NCBI GenBank assembly: GCA_964587515.1
Contig: CAZPMO010000004.1
Span: 1 to 64,000, forward strand
Direction: 5' to 3'
DNA length: 64,000 bases
DNA from: CAZPMO01 sp964587515
GTDB taxonomy: Bacteria; Pseudomonadota; Alphaproteobacteria; MPNO01
Both the position numbers and the translations under genes were made by a program. Under the pieces are notes generated by a model. It did no database searches. It saw only the letters and a program-made list of their open reading frames with translations, and was not told the DNA's origin. Of this stretch, positions 25,835 through 34,636 are shown piece after piece (position 1 is the stretch's first letter; every line of letters starts with the position of its first letter).

Positions 25835-26096
25835 CGTTTTGGACCTCCCTTTGCTTGGTCTTTCGCGAATGCGCGGCGAGATTCGCCACTTCAGCTTTGT
25901 TTTGCGCGTCGAGTATTCACCACAAACGGGATGCCGTAAAGCCGAACCTCATATGGCGATCCATCCCGAGGCCTCGGATTGCAGGCGCCGCAGACGGGAA
26001 GTTTGTTGACGGAATTCGGCGTCGTATGCCACGCTGCAAGCCGCATGTTTCCTGGATTGAAATCTGGGAAATTCGCCCGCGCGGGAGGACAACGCG
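25835..26096. promoter_or_regulatory. Divergent promoter region, dctP 1 against Rieske oxygenase
   Basis: A 262-base spacer between divergent genes. It must carry the promoters of the binding-protein gene (minus) and the Rieske oxygenase gene (plus). A ribosome site (gggagg) precedes the oxygenase ATG. No clear operator was recognised. Confidence 0.5.
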
Positions 26097-27293
26097 ATGA
26101 ATAATAACGACGGGTCGGGTTACGGCCGCAATGCGATCGTTCCCGCCGAGGATGCGGCGCTGACGCATGTTGGTCTGGGAACGCCGATGGGAGAGCTGTT
26201 GCGCCGTTATTGGCAGCCGATATGCATGTCGTCGGAGATCGACGAGCTGCCGAAATACGTCCGCATCATGGGCGAGGAACTGGTGGCGTTCCGCGATGGA
26301 TCGGGCGTCGTCGGGGTGGTGGGCGCTCATTGCATTCACCGCGGCACATCGCTGGAATACGGTCGCATCGAGACCGACGGCATCCGGTGCTGTTACCACG
26401 GCTGGCTGTTCGACGCCGAGGGGCGCTGCCTGGACCAGCCCGGCGAGCCGGACGCCAGCGACTACAAGGACAAGGTTCGCCAGCCGTGGTACCCGGCGGA
26501 GGAATATTACGGGCTGGTGTTCGCCTATATGGGGCCGCTGGACAAGAAACCGGTGCTGCCGCATTACGACGTTCTCGAAACGCGCGACAAGACCCAGCTC
26601 TTCACCTACCGCAACTACAGCCGCGGCGTCGTCGCCGAGTGCAACTGGCTGCAGCTCCAGGAGAACGCCGCCGACCCGGTCCATACCTACGTGCTGCACG
26701 CCTGGAACCCCGGCCTGTTCGAGTTCACCGATGCGTTCGGCGCCGTGCCGATCATCGACTACGAATTCACCGACACCAGTGTCGCATATGTCCGAACCGC
26801 CGTTCTGCCGAACGGCAACCGCTTCGTTCGCACCTCTCAGGTCTTCGTGCCGACCGCGCGCTCGGTGCCGCCCACCCAAGTCACCGGCAACAAGCCGAAC
26901 GCCGAGACCGAGCGATCCAGGATGGTCGGTTGGTGGGTCCCGGTCGACGACTCCCACACGATCGGTTTCCATTGCGAATTCGTCGAGTCGACGCACCAGA
27001 TTTTCCAACCGACGGAGCCGCCGACCCCGCGAGATTACGAGGAGACCCAGCGAACCCCCGACGACTGGGAGGCGCAGATCAGCCAGCGGCCGATCGCGGT
27101 ACACGCGCTCGAGCACCTCGCCACTTCCGACCGTGGCGTCGTTTCGTTTCGCCGCAAGTTGAGGGAGGCGATCGCGGCGGTCGAGCGCGGCGAGGATCCA
27201 CCGGGAATCATTCGCGATCCAGCCGAACGGGTGGTCGCGGTTGCTTCGCGCAACGATGTCGTATCTCCCGAAGAACCGGCGCCGGTCTCGTAG
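26097..27293 (+). CDS. Rieske [2Fe-2S] aromatic ring-hydroxylating oxygenase, alpha-type
   Basis: A 398-residue oxygenase. The Rieske cluster ligands are in AHCIHRG and CCYHGW (about residues 80-102), and the mononuclear iron site is in the ENAADPVHTYVLH segment (about 185-197, two histidines and an aspartate). It resembles the phenoxybenzoate/phthalate dioxygenase type, which works with a separate reductase; none is adjacent. It sits between two TRAP modules, suggesting that an imported aromatic acid is its substrate (inference). The C-terminal 130 residues are charged and less conserved. Confidence 0.93.
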   Translation: MNNNDGSGYGRNAIVPAEDAALTHVGLGTPMGELLRRYWQPICMSSEIDELPKYVRIMGEELVAFRDGSGVVGVVGAHCIHRGTSLEYGRIETDGIRCCYHGWLFDAEGRCLDQPGEPDASDYKDKVRQPWYPAEEYYGLVFAYMGPLDKKPVLPHYDVLETRDKTQLFTYRNYSRGVVAECNWLQLQENAADPVHTYVLHAWNPGLFEFTDAFGAVPIIDYEFTDTSVAYVRTAVLPNGNRFVRTSQVFVPTARSVPPTQVTGNKPNAETERSRMVGWWVPVDDSHTIGFHCEFVESTHQIFQPTEPPTPRDYEETQRTPDDWEAQISQRPIAVHALEHLATSDRGVVSFRRKLREAIAAVERGEDPPGIIRDPAERVVAVASRNDVVSPEEPAPVS

Positions 27294-27453
27294 GGCAATT
27301 CCAATGAAGTCTGATGATGCTGTATCACGCCGGGTTCACGGCCCATGGCGGACTCCGGAGGTTCGCACACTTTCCTTGTCCGCTTCGGACGAGTACCATC
27401 GCCCGCGTTGACATGGTTGACCGCACCTGCGGAAGCACGGGGAGGATGGTAAG

Positions 27454-27966
27454 CTGAAAGCTCTGGCCGCCGGCCACATGGCGCTGCTCAACGCGCTCAG
27501 ATTTCTGTCGAGCGTCGTGATATTTGCGATTTTCGCGCTGATCGCCACGGATGTGCTTGTTCGCTCCATAGGCCTTTCACCTTGGACCTACACCAGCGGC
27601 ATCGTCGAATACGGCCTGCTGTGGTTCACCATGCTCGCCGGACCATATCTGTTGCGGATCAAGGGGCATGTCTTCATCGACGCGGTCACCCAGTTGATGC
27701 CCGGCGCGATCCAGCGCGTTCTGGCCAAACTGGTCTACGTCATCGGCGTCTGCGCCTGCTCCACATTTTGCTACTACTCCGTGCGGCTCCTTTTGGACGC
27801 CATCGAAACGGGGGAGATCGATACAAGGGGCGAAGACATGCTGTATTGGACGCTCTATTTTCCCATGCCGATTTGCTTCCTCCTCATGGCGATCGAGTTC
27901 GCCCGTTTCCTGCTGGGGGTCGACACCATGTACGGCGACCGAACCGAAGTGAGGGATTCCGTCTAG
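27454..27966 (+). CDS. TRAP transporter small permease (DctQ), module 2
   Basis: A DctQ subunit with four membrane helices, closely similar to the module 1 protein (for example VEYGLLWFTMLAGPYLLRIKGHVFID). The start is unusual. The paralogue begins MQKLAAGYLRLIN, and the matching codons here read LKALAAGHMALLN, beginning with CTG at 27454, which lies 8 bases after a perfect ggagg site. The first in-frame ATG (27478) would lose eight matching residues and has no well-placed ribosome site. I therefore list CTG as start, with ATG 27478 as the alternative. The stop codon overlaps the start of the large permease. Confidence 0.85.
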   Translation: MKALAAGHMALLNALRFLSSVVIFAIFALIATDVLVRSIGLSPWTYTSGIVEYGLLWFTMLAGPYLLRIKGHVFIDAVTQLMPGAIQRVLAKLVYVIGVCACSTFCYYSVRLLLDAIETGEIDTRGEDMLYWTLYFPMPICFLLMAIEFARFLLGVDTMYGDRTEVRDSV

Positions 27967-29276
27967 TGGAGTGGTACGAGGCGTTTGCCCTGCTGCTGGG
28001 CATGGTGGTCTGTTTGATGGCGATCGGCATGCCGGTCGCGGTTTCCTTCATTACCACCAACTTCATCGGCATCATGATTTTTGCCGGCGATGCCGATGGT
28101 TTGATCCAGGTGGTCGACAATTCCACCATCCTGATCACCCGCTTCACGCTGGGGCCGGTGCCGATGTTCATCCTGATGGGATCATTATTCTTTCATACCG
28201 GGCTCGCGATCCGCGTCTTCGATGCGCTGGACGCCATCTTCGGCCGTCTGCCGGGCCGGCTGTGCTACCTGACCGTCGCGGGCGGGGCGATTTTCTCGAC
28301 CCTGACCGGATCTTCCATGGCGAACACGGCGATGCTGGGGTCGTTGATGGTGCCGGAAATGAAGCGGCGGGGCTACAACGCACGCATGTCGATGGGTCCG
28401 ATTCTCGGCACCGGCGGCCTCGCCATGATCATCCCGCCTTCCGCGCTGGGCGTGCTTCTCGCCAGTATCGCCGGCATCGACGTCGGCAAGCTGCTGGTGG
28501 CGGGTTTCCTGCCCGGGTTCGCGCTGGCCGGACTCTATGCGGGGCTGATCACGCTCCAACTATGGATGAACCCGAATGCCGCGCCGGCCTATGACGTGGA
28601 ACCGACCAGCCTGTTCCACAAGCTGAAGCTGATCGTCACCAACATCCTGCCGATGGGAATCGTTGTCTTCATGGTCATCGGTTTCATCATCCTCGGCATC
28701 GCGACACCCACCGAGGCCGCCGCCAGCGGCGTTCTCGGTGTCATGGTCCTTGCCGCGGCGTTCCGCGTCATGACCTGGACGTCGTTGAAGAATTCGCTCG
28801 ACGGCACAGTGCGGGTCGCCGCCATGGTGTTCCTTATCATCATGAATTCGACAGTATTCAGCCAATTGCTGTCGTTTTCCGGCGCCACCGCGGGCATGCT
28901 GGAATGGGCGACCAGCTTCGCCGTTTCCAAATATGTGGTGCTGCTCATCATGTTCGCCGTCCTGATCCTGCTCGGCATGTTTATGGATGGGACCTCGATG
29001 ATGCTGATCACGGTGCCCATCTTCTTTCCGCTGGCGCAGACATTGGGTTTCGATCTGATCTGGTTCGGGCTGTTTGTCCTGATCACGTTGGAGATGGCCG
29101 GGACGACGCCGCCATTCGGGCTATTGCTTTACGTGATGCTGGGCGTGGCTCCAAAGGGAACCACCTTGTTTCAGGTGGCGGGGGCCGCGTTCCCGTTCCT
29201 CATCTGCGACAGCATCCTCATTCTCATCCTGGTGGCGTTCCCCGCGCTGGCGCTCTATCTGCCCAGCCTGATGTGA
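27966..29276 (+). CDS. TRAP transporter large permease (DctM), module 2
   Basis: A 436-residue permease with about 12 membrane helices, nearly the same as the module 1 DctM in most motifs (GPVPMFILMGSLFFHTGLA, STLTGSSMANTAMLGSLMVP, MAGTTPPFGLLLYVMLG). The start is GTG at 27966, overlapping the dctQ stop by one base (tagtg), a sign of translational coupling. The frame is open upstream but that part lies inside dctQ. The terminal residues YLPSLM match WLPSLM in the paralogue. Confidence 0.95.
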   Translation: MEWYEAFALLLGMVVCLMAIGMPVAVSFITTNFIGIMIFAGDADGLIQVVDNSTILITRFTLGPVPMFILMGSLFFHTGLAIRVFDALDAIFGRLPGRLCYLTVAGGAIFSTLTGSSMANTAMLGSLMVPEMKRRGYNARMSMGPILGTGGLAMIIPPSALGVLLASIAGIDVGKLLVAGFLPGFALAGLYAGLITLQLWMNPNAAPAYDVEPTSLFHKLKLIVTNILPMGIVVFMVIGFIILGIATPTEAAASGVLGVMVLAAAFRVMTWTSLKNSLDGTVRVAAMVFLIIMNSTVFSQLLSFSGATAGMLEWATSFAVSKYVVLLIMFAVLILLGMFMDGTSMMLITVPIFFPLAQTLGFDLIWFGLFVLITLEMAGTTPPFGLLLYVMLGVAPKGTTLFQVAGAAFPFLICDSILILILVAFPALALYLPSLM

Positions 29277-29289
29277 TAAGAAATGAAAG

Positions 29290-29318
29290 CGGCGCCGCCC
29301 AAGGGACGACGCCGTTTT
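29290..29318 (+). terminator. Terminator after dctM 2
   Basis: An inverted repeat cggcg ... cgccg with an inner ccc/ggg pairing is followed by four T, 13 bases after the dctM stop. It lies in the same place as the gapped hairpin after module 1, so the terminators were probably duplicated with the genes. Confidence 0.6.
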
Positions 29319-29375
29319 CGTTCGAATGCCCGCCCGCTTCGATAGCGGCGCGGGTGGTATCGGGATCGCGCGGGA

Positions 29376-30374
29376 TTACTTGTACATCATCGCCTTAAGC
29401 TTCTCGAAGGGGATGGTGTACTTGTACTTTGCGTTCTGCTTCCATTTTGAGCCGTAGATCGTGCCCAGATACGCCTTGCCCACGTCGCCGGTCAGCTTGA
29501 GAACCTTGACCCCGGCCTTGTCCTGTTTTTGAGCATCGACGATGGCCCGTTTCAGGTACATGGCGCCGCTATTGTTCTCGAAATCCAGTCCGACCTTGTT
29601 CAGCAGATCCTGGTCCGCCTTGGGCAGCGCGTTGAACTTGTCGAGATTGATCACCGCCATGGACGAGCTGCGGAAGAACGCGGGCTCGATGCGGTATTTG
29701 GTAAAGCGCTCCCAACCGTAGCGGCTGACCGCGCCCAGCGGATAGGCGAGCCCCTTCACGACGCCACGCTCCAGCGCCGTATAGACCTCGGTCGCCGAGA
29801 TATTGACCGGCGTCGCGCCCATCGCCTTCATGAACGGATTGTACAATCCGGTCGAGCGCATCTTGATGCCCGACAGATCGAGGCCCGTCTTCGCATTCAG
29901 CTTGGGCTTGAAGGTGGTGTAGATGTGAAATCCGGCGCCGCCCCAGAACGCCCAGCCAAGAATTTTCGCATTGATCCCCTTTTTCCAGGCGTTCTGCAAA
30001 ATGTCGTACGCGCCGCTCTTGCGAAGATCCTGAGGCGAAACATTCGAGGCGCCAGCGGTACGCGCCTCCGAAACCAGGCCGCCGTAATAGGCCGCCGGGC
30101 AAAAGATGATGTCGACGACCTTGCGCTTGAGCGCGATGTGCTGCTTGCGCCGCGGAATGGCTTCCGGGCCGCCGATATATTTGAGCGTGACCCCGGCCTT
30201 CGCCGCATTCACCGGTTCGAAGAACAGCTTGAGAAAGATATCGGCCTGATCGTCGTTCTTGACCAGGCAGGTGCTGACCTTGAGCGTGGTCGCCGCAACA
30301 GCGGGCGTTATCCATGCCGCGACGGCGAGCACCGTCGGGGCGACGAGAATGCCTAAAGCGGTCTTTCGGATCAT
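29376..30374 (-). CDS. TRAP transporter substrate-binding protein (DctP), module 2
   Basis: A 332-residue periplasmic solute receptor with a signal peptide (MIRKTALGILVAPTVLAVAA, cleavage after about TPAVAA). It carries KMRSTGLYNPFMKAMGATPVNISATEVYTALERGVVKGLAYP, aligned with the module 1 receptor including the binding arginine. It converges on dctM 2, repeating the module 1 layout. Differences from module 1 are spread along the protein, so the two receptors may bind different but related solutes (inference). Confidence 0.94.
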   Translation of the reverse strand: MIRKTALGILVAPTVLAVAAWITPAVAATTLKVSTCLVKNDDQADIFLKLFFEPVNAAKAGVTLKYIGGPEAIPRRKQHIALKRKVVDIIFCPAAYYGGLVSEARTAGASNVSPQDLRKSGAYDILQNAWKKGINAKILGWAFWGGAGFHIYTTFKPKLNAKTGLDLSGIKMRSTGLYNPFMKAMGATPVNISATEVYTALERGVVKGLAYPLGAVSRYGWERFTKYRIEPAFFRSSSMAVINLDKFNALPKADQDLLNKVGLDFENNSGAMYLKRAIVDAQKQDKAGVKVLKLTGDVGKAYLGTIYGSKWKQNAKYKYTIPFEKLKAMMYK

Positions 30375-30510
30375 CGGTCCCTTGCCTCCCAGTTTGGTTT
30401 TCCGTTGGCGACGCGCGATACCGCGCCGTTCGACATTATTCTAGCGGAGGCGAGTATTGTATAGAATCGGCGGGGCGTAAAGCAGGACATGGCGGGAAGA
30501 AACGCCGCGC

Positions 30511-31260
30511 CTACACCTTGTAGCCCGGATAGTTCTGTTCGACGAACGCCATGCTGGCCTGCCAGTCGCGACTGGAGGAATCGTAGACGCCGCGCTTGCC
30601 GGCGGCCTGGGCGCGCTGTTCGCAAACCTCCGGCGGCGGAATGATGAGTTCGTCCGCCGCGCCGATGGCGTTGGCCTGGGCGCGGCAGGCGAGTTCCAGG
30701 AAATGATGATAGATATAGGCCTCGGCCAGGGTGGCGCCGCACACCACCGCGCCGTGGTTTTCCAGCAGCATCGTCCACCTGTCGCCGAGCGCGCGGGCGA
30801 TATCCATCGAGCCCTCGCGGGTCGCGTCGTTGGCGGCGTTCTCGTGATAGGCGATCCGGTCGTAAAAGCGCATCGCCTGCTGGGTAATGGGCAGCAGGCC
30901 GCGCCGGTGCGCCGAAACCGCGAGGTTGGCCGGCGTGTGGGTATGCACCGCCGAGATGATGTCACCCCGCGCTTCCAGCACACTGACATGCAGGTTGAAC
31001 GCCGCCTTGCTCGACTGGTGGCCGTTGTCGATCAGGATGTTGCCGTCGAGGTCGTATTTTACGAGATTCGACGCCGTGACCTGCTCGAACAGCAGATTGT
31101 CCGCCTTCAGCAGGAAATGGCGCGGCTCGCCCGGCACCCGCACCGAGACATGGTTATATGTGAGATCGACGAAGCCGAAATGGGCCAGCAACCGGTGCGC
31201 CGCGGCAAGTTCGCATCGCGCGGTCCATTCCGCCTCGCCGACGGTGTCGCGGACGCTCAT
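30511..31260 (-). CDS. Class II aldolase/adducin family protein
   Basis: A 249-residue zinc-dependent enzyme of the fuculose-phosphate-aldolase/adducin fold. The metal-binding HTHTPANLAVSAH segment (about residues 105-117) and LENHGAVVCG (about 165) with a further histidine in YIYHHFLE are present. Family members cleave or decarboxylate sugar phosphates and hydroxy acids; this non-phosphate-type sequence does not reveal its substrate. About 55 bases separate it from the downstream exporter gene, which is upstream in transcription, so they may be co-transcribed. Confidence 0.88.
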   Translation of the reverse strand: MSVRDTVGEAEWTARCELAAAHRLLAHFGFVDLTYNHVSVRVPGEPRHFLLKADNLLFEQVTASNLVKYDLDGNILIDNGHQSSKAAFNLHVSVLEARGDIISAVHTHTPANLAVSAHRRGLLPITQQAMRFYDRIAYHENAANDATREGSMDIARALGDRWTMLLENHGAVVCGATLAEAYIYHHFLELACRAQANAIGAADELIIPPPEVCEQRAQAAGKRGVYDSSSRDWQASMAFVEQNYPGYKV

Positions 31261-31314
31261 ATGGTTCTCCCTGAAAATCAGTCGCGAAAAGTTTCGCAGA
31301 TAGGTGGATTTTCG

Positions 31315-32196
31315 TCACGTCTTTCCGGGCGTCCATTCGCCGCCCCACCGCGCGGCGAACACCGCCGCGATGACGATCGCTCCGCCGAAAAGCTGTGGAA
31401 CCGTCAGCGTCTGGCCCAGCACCACGAAACCCATCAACGTCGCGATGAGCGCCTCGGTATTCATGATCAGCGCCGAGCGCACCGATCCGATCATCGATGT
31501 CGCGACGAAGAAGCAGGTGACGCCGAGCCCATAGAAAACCGGCATCAGCAGATATCCGACCCACCCTTCCGTCGTGCTCGGCAGTCGCGGATCGCCGACC
31601 GCCAGCAGGCTCAGCAACACACAGACCAGCGCCGATGCCTGAACGTGGAAAGTCACCGGCCGGGCATCCTTGCCTTGCGCGAGCGATGTGCTGAACACCA
31701 CCACCAGCGTCCAGGACACCGCCGCGCCCAGCGCCGCCCCGGCACCGACCAGATCAAGCCCGTCGCCGGTCACGTTGAACACGAACAGCAGACCGACGAA
31801 GGCGACCGCCAACCCGGAAACCAGCGCGCGGGTCATGCTTTCCTGGCCGATGGCGCTGGCCAGCGCGCCCACAAACAGCGGATAGACATAAAAGATGATC
31901 ATGGCGAGCCCGACCGGAATATGGTCGAGCGAGGTATAGAGGAACCAGGATTGCGCCGCCTGGGCGATGCCCAGCACCAGCGCGAAGTTGCGGGTTCGCG
32001 GGGCGAGTACGGCCGGGGTCCCGGAGAGGCGCAGCAGCCCGTAGAGCACGATGATCGCGCCGACAAACCGGACGATCATTACCGCGAACGGATTGGCGCC
32101 GCCGCCATAGGACACGACCGCCGAGATCGACGTGGCCGACAGCAGCGTCGCCGCCAGCACCACCATCCCCGCCCCAAGCCATAGCTGTCTCGACAT
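31315..32196 (-). CDS. EamA/DMT family transporter
   Basis: An inner-membrane protein of about 293 residues with ten predicted helices arranged as two EamA repeats (about 1-140 and 150-293). Examples are AVMIVRFVGAIIVLYGLL and SALIMNTEALIATLMGFVVLGQTL. DMT-family proteins usually export metabolites or amino acids. I chose ATG 32196 (MSRQLWLGAG), immediately before the first helix; the frame is open to 32253. It is divergent from the TauD-type dioxygenase gene. Confidence 0.9.
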   Translation of the reverse strand: MSRQLWLGAGMVVLAATLLSATSISAVVSYGGGANPFAVMIVRFVGAIIVLYGLLRLSGTPAVLAPRTRNFALVLGIAQAAQSWFLYTSLDHIPVGLAMIIFYVYPLFVGALASAIGQESMTRALVSGLAVAFVGLLFVFNVTGDGLDLVGAGAALGAAVSWTLVVVFSTSLAQGKDARPVTFHVQASALVCVLLSLLAVGDPRLPSTTEGWVGYLLMPVFYGLGVTCFFVATSMIGSVRSALIMNTEALIATLMGFVVLGQTLTVPQLFGGAIVIAAVFAARWGGEWTPGKT

Positions 32197-32322
32197 GCTG
32201 GACTCACCGGGTGAAAGGAGCCCGAGCGTCGCAGAACCGGGATTCCCGCGCAAGACGCCCGGCTTTCCCGTGGCGAGCCCAGCCGGTATGATTATCGGAC
32301 CGGATTACGGACTGGACCCATC

Positions 32323-33165
32323 ATGGCGTTGGAGATTATCCCGCTTAGCGAAAACATCGGCGCCGAAATTCGCGGTGTCGATCTGTCACTGCCTGTTGAC
32401 GCCGCGACCGCCGCCGCGATGGAAGACGCGTGGAACCGGTACGTCCTGCTGCTGTTCCGCGGCCAAAATCTTTCCGACGAGGCGCTCAAGCGAAGCGCGG
32501 ACTGGCTGGGAACGGCGAGCGATATCGTGATGCCGCTCGACCGTCGCGGCGACGACGATATCGCCGTCGCGCTGATCTCCAATATTCTCGACGAGGCGGG
32601 CAAGCCGATCGGCGCGCTGGGCGACGGCGAGATGTGGTTTCACCACGACAATTGCTATACCGCCGAACCGGACAAGGGGACCTGGCTGTACGCCGTCGAA
32701 CTGCCCTCGAGCGGCGGCCACACATTGTTCGCCAACGGGTATCTGGCGTACGAGGCGTTGCCGGACCGCCTGAAACAGGCCATTGCGGGCCGCCGCGTGC
32801 TCCGCGTGTATGACTGGACCATCCGGGAACGTCCCGACGCCTCGAACCTCGACGGCATGCCGCATTTCTGGCAGCCAGCGGTGGTGGTTCACCCCAAGAC
32901 GGGCCGCAAGGCGCTCTATGTGGACCGCCTGATGACCGTGGCGATCGAAGGTTACGAGGCGGGGACAAGCGACGCGCTGCTCGACGAGCTGTTCCCATAT
33001 ATCGAACGCGCGGATTACGACCATGCCTGGCGGCTCGACGATTATGTTCTGTGGGACAACAGGTGTTCGGCCCATGCCCGCACCGATTTTCCCGCCGACC
33101 AGCGCCGCCTTCTGAAACGGGGCAAGATCGCGGGCGAAAAACTGACCGCCGCCGTGGCGGCCTGA
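32323..33165 (+). CDS. TauD/TfdA family Fe(II)/2-oxoglutarate dioxygenase
   Basis: A 280-residue oxygenase. The iron ligands are in WFHHDNCY (HxD, about residues 107-110) and CSAHARTDF (about 250), with the 2-oxoglutarate-binding arginine in RRLLKRG near 264. The start MALEIIPLSENIGAEIRGVDLS is typical of the family. It uses oxygen and 2-oxoglutarate to hydroxylate a substrate, often releasing sulfite, amines or phenols. It is followed 8 bases later by a carbamoylase-type amidase, so the two are probably one operon acting on an N-containing compound (inference). Confidence 0.93.
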   Translation: MALEIIPLSENIGAEIRGVDLSLPVDAATAAAMEDAWNRYVLLLFRGQNLSDEALKRSADWLGTASDIVMPLDRRGDDDIAVALISNILDEAGKPIGALGDGEMWFHHDNCYTAEPDKGTWLYAVELPSSGGHTLFANGYLAYEALPDRLKQAIAGRRVLRVYDWTIRERPDASNLDGMPHFWQPAVVVHPKTGRKALYVDRLMTVAIEGYEAGTSDALLDELFPYIERADYDHAWRLDDYVLWDNRCSAHARTDFPADQRRLLKRGKIAGEKLTAAVAA

Positions 33166-33173
33166 AGTCACAT

Positions 33174-34403
33174 ATGGCGACCGTCAGCACAGAGCGTCTT
33201 TGGTCGAGCCTGATGGAAATGGCGCGCATCGGCGCGACCGCGAAGGGCGGCGTCAACCGCCAGGCGCTGACCGACCATGACCGACACGGCCGCGACCTGT
33301 TCGTCCAATGGTGCGAGGCGGCCGGCTGTTCGGTCCGCATCGACGGGCTCGGCAACATCTTCGCGCGGCGGCCGGGCCGCGACGGGTCGCTGGCGCCGGT
33401 GCTGGCCGGCAGCCATCTCGACACCCAGCCGAGCGGCGGCAAATTCGACGGCGCCTATGGCGTGCTGGCCGCGCTGGAAGCGATTCGCGCGCTGAACGAT
33501 GCCGGAATCGAAACCACGCGCCCCATAGAAGCGGTCGCCTGGACCAACGAGGAAGGCTGCCGGTTTACGCCGGCCATGGCGGGATCGGCCGGCTTCGCCG
33601 GCGTACTGAGCGCCGAGGAAGTGGGCGCCCGCACCGACCGGACCGGCGTGAGCTTCGCCGAGGAACTCGACCGCATAGGCTATCGCGGCGCGGAACCGGT
33701 CGGCGGGCGCGAGGTCGCGGCCTATTTCGAGCTTCATATCGAACAGGGACCCGTGCTGGAGACCGCGGAAAAAACCATCGGCGTGGTCACTGGCGCCCAA
33801 GCCCAGCGCTGGTACGACATCACGCTGGCGGGCCAGGAAAGCCACGCCGGCACCACCCCCATGACGACGCGGCGCGATGCGCTGCTGGGCGCGGCGCGGC
33901 TGGTGGAGGCGGTGAACCGGGTTGGTTTCGCGCATGCGCCGGACGGGCGCGCGACGGTGGGCCAGCTCGACGTTTCCCCCGATTCACGCAACACCATCCC
34001 GGGCGGCGTTTTCCTGACCGTCGATCTGCGCCATCCCGACGAGGACGCGCTCCGGGCCATGCTGGCGGAGGTCGAGACCCTGGCCCACGACATCGCGGGC
34101 GAACTTGATCTCGGCATCGAGATGAAAGAGACCGCGAAGATAGAAGCGGTGCGGTTCGCCGAATCCTGCGTCGCCGCCGTCGCGGACGGCGCTAAGACCC
34201 TCGGGCACCCGGCCATGAAGATCGTCTCCGGCGCCGGTCACGACGCCTGCAACATGGCCCTGATCGTGCCCACCGGCATGATTTTCATCCCCTGCGAGGA
34301 CGGTCTCAGCCATAACGAGACCGAGGCCGCTACCCAGGAAGATTGCGCCGCCGGCGCCGCCGTGCTGCTGCACGCGGTGCGCACGCTGGCCGACTCGGTG
34401 TAG
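33174..34403 (+). CDS. Zn-dependent amidase/carbamoylase (AllC/HyuC type)
   Basis: A 409-residue M20-family hydrolase of the allantoate amidohydrolase/N-carbamoyl-L-amino-acid hydrolase group. Metal ligands are in GSHLDTQPSGGKFDGAYG (His and Asp, about 80-97), NEEGCRFTP (about 122) and ELHIEQGPVLE (about 187), and the dimerisation domain holds SHAGTTPM. The ATG at 33174 lies 8 bases after the dioxygenase stop; the frame is open further upstream inside that gene. The last 16 codons have a degenerate second copy at 36420-36473. Confidence 0.92.
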   Translation: MATVSTERLWSSLMEMARIGATAKGGVNRQALTDHDRHGRDLFVQWCEAAGCSVRIDGLGNIFARRPGRDGSLAPVLAGSHLDTQPSGGKFDGAYGVLAALEAIRALNDAGIETTRPIEAVAWTNEEGCRFTPAMAGSAGFAGVLSAEEVGARTDRTGVSFAEELDRIGYRGAEPVGGREVAAYFELHIEQGPVLETAEKTIGVVTGAQAQRWYDITLAGQESHAGTTPMTTRRDALLGAARLVEAVNRVGFAHAPDGRATVGQLDVSPDSRNTIPGGVFLTVDLRHPDEDALRAMLAEVETLAHDIAGELDLGIEMKETAKIEAVRFAESCVAAVADGAKTLGHPAMKIVSGAGHDACNMALIVPTGMIFIPCEDGLSHNETEAATQEDCAAGAAVLLHAVRTLADSV

Positions 34404-34636
34404 GAACCGGCACCCGAAACCGATAAAACACTCAGTATTTTTAATATAATAATATATCGATTAAAAAATTACTCAACCAGTTGAATTAACACGGTTTATT
34501 GTGATTTAAAAGCCTGCGGTATCCCAAATTTGTCAGTTTTTGACGCAAAATTTCAATGAACGAACATTGACTCGGAAGTACCCGAAGTTATACTGATTGA
34601 AACGCCTAGCAAATTTTAAGTTCCACAGGAGGTGAT
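34404..34636. promoter_or_regulatory. AT-rich promoter region of the VanA-like oxygenase gene
   Basis: This 233-base spacer is strikingly AT-rich at about 34428-34630 compared with the surrounding DNA (for example tttttaatataataatatat). It ends with the ribosome site aggaggtg, a near-perfect match to the 16S tail, 5 bases before the ATG. Curved, AT-rich DNA of this kind often hosts regulated promoters; no specific operator was recognised. Confidence 0.5.
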
